9,907 nt of DNA, taken from Desulfurococcales archaeon (GTDB lineage Archaea; Thermoproteota; Thermoprotei_A; Sulfolobales; Desulfurococcaceae). Below are positions 7,059-9,907 of the stretch, one piece after another. Position 1 is the first letter of the stretch, and every line of letters starts with the position of its first letter. Location of the stretch: assembly GCA_027083045.1 (NCBI GenBank), contig JALWQP010000141.1, positions 1 to 9,907 on the forward strand. The letters run 5' to 3'. Made by a program: the position numbers and the translations under genes. Under the pieces are notes generated by a model. It was not told where the DNA came from and made no database searches. It saw only the letters and a list, made by a program, of their open reading frames with translations.

Positions 7059-7080
7059 TCCTCGAACACTCGTTGAGCGG

Positions 7081-8229
7081 ATGGTGCTTAGCGTTTTGCC
7101 GAGAGACGATATTATCGGGACTATTAAACATGTCTTCGAGAGAAACCCGAGGGCAAATAAAATAGTCGATGAGATCCATCTTCTCGCGAGAGAATACGGT
7201 GATGTTCTGAAAATAATGAATTTCTGTGGAACCCACGAGTGGACAATATCGCATTACGGTCTCAGGACATTAATGCCGGATAACGTAGAGCTCATCGCTG
7301 GGCCTGGATGCCCTGTATGTATTACTCCGGGGTACTATGTCGATTTACTCATCGACCTGAGTTTTGAGGGATACGTTATACATACATATGGCGACGCATA
7401 CAAGCTGCCGGGAACAAGGATCAGAGGGGTTAGGAGCCTGTATGAGGCGCATGCTTCTGGCGGTAAGGTTAGGGTTGTCTATAGTTTCCTCGATTCAATA
7501 AAACACGCATTAAAGGAGAAGGATGAGAAGCACGTATTTTTCGCAGTAGGCTTTGAGACCACGATGCCTACAACTGCTTTTCCTCTCATGGCCCGCAGCG
7601 TCCCAGAAAATCTCCTGATCCTCCACGCCTACAGGCTCACACCGCCTGTGATTAAGCACCTACTGGAAAACAGGCCAGACATACGTTTAGACGGAGTAAT
7701 AGCCCCCGGCCATGTATCATCTATTATTGGCGCCAATGCATGGGTTTTTCTCCCAGAAGAATATGGCATACCAGTCGTCGTCTCGGGTTTTGAGCCCGTG
7801 GACGTGCTTCTCGCAGTAAAGTATATCCTCGAGATGAAGCTCGAGAATAAGCCTCGCCTAGTAAACGAGTACACGAGGGTTGTCAAGCCCGAGGGAAACA
7901 TCTCCGCGAAAAAAGCCATTCAGAAAGTCTACGAGGCTAGGACAGCCTATTGGAGAGCCATAGGCTACATCCCCGATAGCGGTGCTTATCCAAAGAAGGA
8001 ATACGGGAATAGAGACCTCGTCACAGTCCTAGGCATTGAGGAGAAACCCGGTCCACGCGAGCACCTCCCGGGATGTCGTTGCCCAGACATAGTCTTGGGA
8101 GCAGCCAAGCCGACGGACTGCCCATTATTCATGAAGAGGTGCACGCCCGAGAACCCTTATGGGCCTTGTATGGTTAGCAGTGAGGGAACATGCAGGATAT
8201 GGGCGGAGAACATGCCATTGATCATCTAG
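7081..8229 (+). CDS. hypD: [NiFe]-hydrogenase maturation protein HypD
   Basis: HypD is an iron-sulfur protein that works with HypC and HypE in the cytoplasm as the scaffold on which the Fe(CN)2CO group of [NiFe] hydrogenases is built. The length of 382 residues is typical. All hallmark motifs are present: NFCGTHEWT with Cys49 (48-55), AGPGCPVCITP with Cys77 and Cys80 (73-83), VGFETTMPTTA (156-166), APGHVSSIIG (208-217) and GFEPVDVLLA (236-245). The C-terminal cluster region has Cys332, Cys334, Cys347, Cys354, Cys363 and Cys371, including the family phrases CPLFMKRCTPENP and GPCMVSSEGTCR. These include the ligands of the [4Fe-4S] cluster. ATG 7081 fits a TATA box 27 bases upstream and lacks a ribosome binding site, suggesting a leaderless message. 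Its 3' end overlaps the converging PAP2 gene by 8 bases. hypA and a probable hypB follow beyond that gene; hypC, hypE and hypF are not in view. Confidence 0.98.
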   Translation: MVLSVLPRDDIIGTIKHVFERNPRANKIVDEIHLLAREYGDVLKIMNFCGTHEWTISHYGLRTLMPDNVELIAGPGCPVCITPGYYVDLLIDLSFEGYVIHTYGDAYKLPGTRIRGVRSLYEAHASGGKVRVVYSFLDSIKHALKEKDEKHVFFAVGFETTMPTTAFPLMARSVPENLLILHAYRLTPPVIKHLLENRPDIRLDGVIAPGHVSSIIGANAWVFLPEEYGIPVVVSGFEPVDVLLAVKYILEMKLENKPRLVNEYTRVVKPEGNISAKKAIQKVYEARTAYWRAIGYIPDSGAYPKKEYGNRDLVTVLGIEEKPGPREHLPGCRCPDIVLGAAKPTDCPLFMKRCTPENPYGPCMVSSEGTCRIWAENMPLII

Positions 8230-8836
8230 GCGACACATGCCTCCTCTCATAATGTGATAGGAGAAAGACTAGGAATAAGAAGAACAAGTCAAAGAACGCT
8301 TGGAGGACAGGGAGGAGCTCGTAGAAAGCTCCATAAATATACAATGTGAGCGGAAGCGAGAAGACCACCCCGAATATTATTCCGCCAAAAACGTCTTGGA
8401 GACGATGAACCCCTATCGAGTACCTAGACATCGCAACAATGAACGCCATAGAGTATATCATAGGTATTGCTACCATCATTCTAGGTGTCAGTAAACGGTA
8501 TCCCTCATAGATATATAGGGTTGCAACAAATGTAGTGGCCATCGCGAAGGCGAACTGTGCATGGAGGCTGGGAAATGATCCTCTGAAAATCCTCGAACCA
8601 TTTCCGTGAACCCTGTAGTATGCAGGTGGTCTGCTCGCCCTTAACAAGTTCTTCATTAAGAGATTTGTCGCCAGCACAATTATGAAGTTACAGAACATAA
8701 GGGCCAGCACAGAGACCACGAAATGAAGGCCGACTCCTAAGAATAATTGAATTATAATGTTTACCACAAAAATCATGTAGAAAGCAAAATCAGGGTATCT
8801 ATCGATCCATAAATATATTTTGTGAATGTCAACCAT
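8222..8836 (-). CDS. PAP2-superfamily membrane phosphatase
   Basis: PAP2 integral membrane phosphatases remove phosphate from lipid phosphates or polyprenyl diphosphates. The 204 residues show about six hydrophobic segments (near 16-33, 38-60, 94-110, 119-136, 148-169 and 175-194). All three catalytic motifs are intact: KNLLRASRP (62-70, the Kx6RP motif), FPSLH (88-92, the PSxH motif, with Leu where Gly is usual) and SRYSIGVHRLQD (137-148, the SRx5Hx3D motif with catalytic His144). In an archaeon the likely substrates are dolichyl (di)phosphate or an isoprenoid lipid phosphate; which one cannot be told from sequence. GGGAG (8845-8849 on the - strand) lies 8 bases before the ATG. The gene interrupts the run of hyp genes in the opposite orientation and shares a 120-base divergent promoter region with hypA. 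No functional link with hydrogenase maturation is evident. Base and codon usage look like those of its neighbours. Confidence 0.92.
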   Translation of the reverse strand: MVDIHKIYLWIDRYPDFAFYMIFVVNIIIQLFLGVGLHFVVSVLALMFCNFIIVLATNLLMKNLLRASRPPAYYRVHGNGSRIFRGSFPSLHAQFAFAMATTFVATLYIYEGYRLLTPRMMVAIPMIYSMAFIVAMSRYSIGVHRLQDVFGGIIFGVVFSLPLTLYIYGAFYELLPVLQAFFDLFFLFLVFLLSHYERRHVSPR

Positions 8837-8910
8837 AATGCTATCTCCCTGGCTAATTGCTCGTCAGTTATTGGAGGATCATATTATCTTATTTTAGACT
8901 CTACATGATA

Positions 8911-8919
8911 TTTATTTTA
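8911..8919 (+). promoter_or_regulatory. Probable TATA box of hypA
   Basis: TTTATTTTA in the AT-rich gap between the PAP2 gene and hypA is centred about 26 bases before position 8941. Transcription from there would give a leader of about 16 bases that just includes the GGTGGA ribosome binding site of hypA. The same AT-rich stretch could also serve the PAP2 gene on the other strand. Confidence 0.5.
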
Positions 8920-8944
8920 TCCCATAACATCATATTCCGTGATT

Positions 8945-8950
8945 GGTGGA
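8945..8950 (+). promoter_or_regulatory. Ribosome binding site deciding the hypA start
   Basis: GGTGGA lies 6 bases before the ATG at 8957. It favours this ATG over the in-frame GTG at 8939, which would add six residues and move the nickel-binding histidine away from the N-terminus. Confidence 0.65.
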
Positions 8951-8956
8951 CTCCCT

Positions 8957-9355
8957 ATGGTTCATGAATGGGCTCTCGCTGATGCCCTAGCAAGATACAT
9001 CATACATAGGATTGGCGACGAGAAAAAGAGTATCAGGAGGATTATCGTGAGATTAGGAGTTCTTCAAAGCATTGATAAGGAGATACTTGGCTTCGCATTG
9101 AGAGAAATACTAGAAAGCATGGGTTATAGCGTCGCAAACATAGATTTCGAGGACGAGGAACCAGTACTACGGTGCAGGAAATGCGGGCACGAATGGAAGC
9201 CAGACATGAGTGTTTTCGATGACACGGTCAGGGAAGCCATACATTTTGTCCCGGAGACTATTTTCTCCTACTATAAATGCCCAGTGTGTGGTAGCCGGGA
9301 CTTCGATATAGTGAAGGGGAGAGGAGTGGATGTGACCCTGATCGAGGTGGAGTAG
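8957..9355 (+). CDS. hypA: Hydrogenase nickel incorporation protein HypA
   Basis: HypA is the cytoplasmic zinc-containing metallochaperone that, with HypB, delivers nickel to the precursor of the [NiFe]-hydrogenase large subunit. From ATG 8957 the protein has 132 residues and begins MVHEWALADAL; HypA normally starts MHE, with His2 and the free amino terminus binding nickel. Zinc-site cysteines are paired as CRKC (73, 76) and CPVC (108, 111), separated by a 31-residue insertion containing AIHFVPE. Thermococcus-type HypA has such an insertion, and its histidine (here His96) is reported as a further nickel ligand. The ending GRGVDVTLIEVE matches the archaeal family pattern. A GTG six codons earlier (8939) is rejected as the start because it would bury the histidine. 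The next gene starts 2 bases after the stop, so hypA and the Mrp/MinD ATPase form one operon, mirroring the archaeal HypA-HypB complex. Confidence 0.96.
   Translation: MVHEWALADALARYIIHRIGDEKKSIRRIIVRLGVLQSIDKEILGFALREILESMGYSVANIDFEDEEPVLRCRKCGHEWKPDMSVFDDTVREAIHFVPETIFSYYKCPVCGSRDFDIVKGRGVDVTLIEVE
9344..9350 (+). promoter_or_regulatory. Ribosome binding site of the Mrp/MinD-type ATPase gene
   Basis: GAGGTGG overlaps the last codons of hypA, 7 bases before the ATG at 9358. It is one of the strongest such sites in the window and indicates coupled translation with hypA. Confidence 0.7.
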
Positions 9356-9357
9356 CC

Positions 9358-9907
9358 ATGGCAATAATGGATCCAAGGCTTCTAGCTGCAAAGGAGAAGC
9401 TCTCAGAGATAAAGGTTATTGTGCCTGTCATGAGCAGTAAGGGCGGGGTAGGCAAAACAGTTATTGCGGGATCACTAGCGGTTCTGCTGGCCCGTAGAGG
9501 TATCGAGACAGGGCTATTAGACCTTGACTTTACCAATCCCGGCCTCCATGTATTACTAGGCGCCGATATCAGCTCGTGGCCTAGAGAGGAGAAGGGAGTT
9601 GTGCCTCCAAGGGTCGCTGGTGTAAGATTCATGACGACCGCATACTATAGTGGTGACGAGCCATTGCCTCTCAGAGGGAAATATGTAGATGAAGTATTTA
9701 AAGAAATACTATGTATTACGAGATGGCCAGGAGTTGAGGTCCTCATTATTGATACACCGCCCGGAATCCGGGACGAAGCCCTTGACATATTGACATACAT
9801 ACCTTCTCCAAGACCCCTAATAGTTGGTACCCCTAGTCCCTTAGCGATAAAAAGCGTTGAGAAACTCGTCAAGATCCTTATTGAGCTTGGCCACGAGTTA
9901 ATCGGTT
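9358..9907 (+). CDS. Mrp/MinD-family P-loop ATPase, probable archaeal HypB (3' end outside window)
   Basis: In Thermococcales, nickel insertion with HypA uses a Mrp/MinD-type ATPase in place of the bacterial GTPase HypB; this gene fits that role. The first 183 residues are visible and the frame stays open to the edge. The deviant Walker A motif KGGVGKT (28-34) has the signature lysine of the MinD/ParA/Mrp class. LLDLDFTNPGLH (about 55-66) is the Walker A' region, and LIIDTPPGIRDEAL (about 132-145) is the switch/Walker B region. The phrase TPPG is characteristic of Mrp/NBP35-type ATPases. There is no His-rich nickel-binding N-terminus like that of some bacterial HypB proteins. It starts 2 bases after hypA with its ribosome binding site inside hypA. 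The alternative is a general iron-sulfur carrier of the Mrp/NBP35 family, whose CxxC motif would lie in the missing C-terminal part. The hypA linkage makes a HypB role more likely. Confidence 0.85.
   Translation, partial: MAIMDPRLLAAKEKLSEIKVIVPVMSSKGGVGKTVIAGSLAVLLARRGIETGLLDLDFTNPGLHVLLGADISSWPREEKGVVPPRVAGVRFMTTAYYSGDEPLPLRGKYVDEVFKEILCITRWPGVEVLIIDTPPGIRDEALDILTYIPSPRPLIVGTPSPLAIKSVEKLVKILIELGHELIG

Noticed and set aside
7061..7077. Small inverted repeat CTCgAAC/GTTGAG just before hypD
   Set aside because: Six pairs with a bulge, lying between TATA box and start; too short to separate from chance.
8939..8956. GTG at 8939 as the hypA start, possibly leaderless
   Set aside because: It would add six residues before the conserved Val-His-Glu, while GGTGGA is well placed for ATG 8957.
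1..9907. CRISPR arrays, tRNA or rRNA genes, insertion sequences, attachment sites
   Set aside because: I found no regular repeats, cloverleaf-like sequence, transposase gene or long terminal inverted repeats; non-coding gaps are all under about 140 bases.

Overview
The window looks archaeal and most like a hyperthermophilic member of the Thermoproteota (Desulfurococcales-type), although the sequence alone cannot fix the genus. The reasons are heavy AGG/AGA and ATA codon use, tightly packed overlapping genes, GGTGA/GGAGG-type ribosome binding sites, a TTG start, an apparently leaderless gene behind an archaeal TATA box, and an archaeal-style HypA next to a Mrp/MinD-type ATPase in place of the bacterial HypB. 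There is no sign of an insertion sequence, tRNA, rRNA or CRISPR array, and gene density is close to complete.

Region 1 (bases 1-2774, + strand) holds the C-terminal end of a MoxR-type AAA+ ATPase. It is followed without a break by an ABC-2 type export system: an ATPase, a six-helix permease and an unrecognised protein with one helix at each end and a large extracytoplasmic domain. The stop codons, starts and ribosome binding sites are interleaved, so this is very probably one transcript.

Region 2 (5583-2764, - strand) is a converging three-gene operon. It encodes a membrane-anchored, sequon-rich extracytoplasmic protein of unknown function and two BatA/BatB-like von Willebrand factor A (VWA) proteins with intact MIDAS residues. 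Since MoxR ATPases usually work with VWA proteins, regions 1 and 2 together look like one envelope-associated MoxR/VWA system with an attached ABC exporter, split over two converging operons that overlap by 11 bases. This is the least characterised part of the window.

Region 3 (5688-6947, + strand) is a molybdopterin molybdenumtransferase (MoeA), which inserts molybdenum or tungsten into the pterin cofactor. It starts from a 104-base divergent promoter region shared with region 2.

Region 4 (7081-9907) is a [NiFe]-hydrogenase maturation locus: HypD (Fe(CN)2CO assembly), then HypA (nickel chaperone) and a Mrp/MinD-type ATPase that is probably the archaeal HypB, cut by the window edge. A PAP2-family lipid phosphatase gene on the opposite strand sits between HypD and HypA. 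HypC, HypE, HypF and the hydrogenase itself are not in the window. MoeA next to Hyp genes suggests a region devoted to metal-cofactor assembly.
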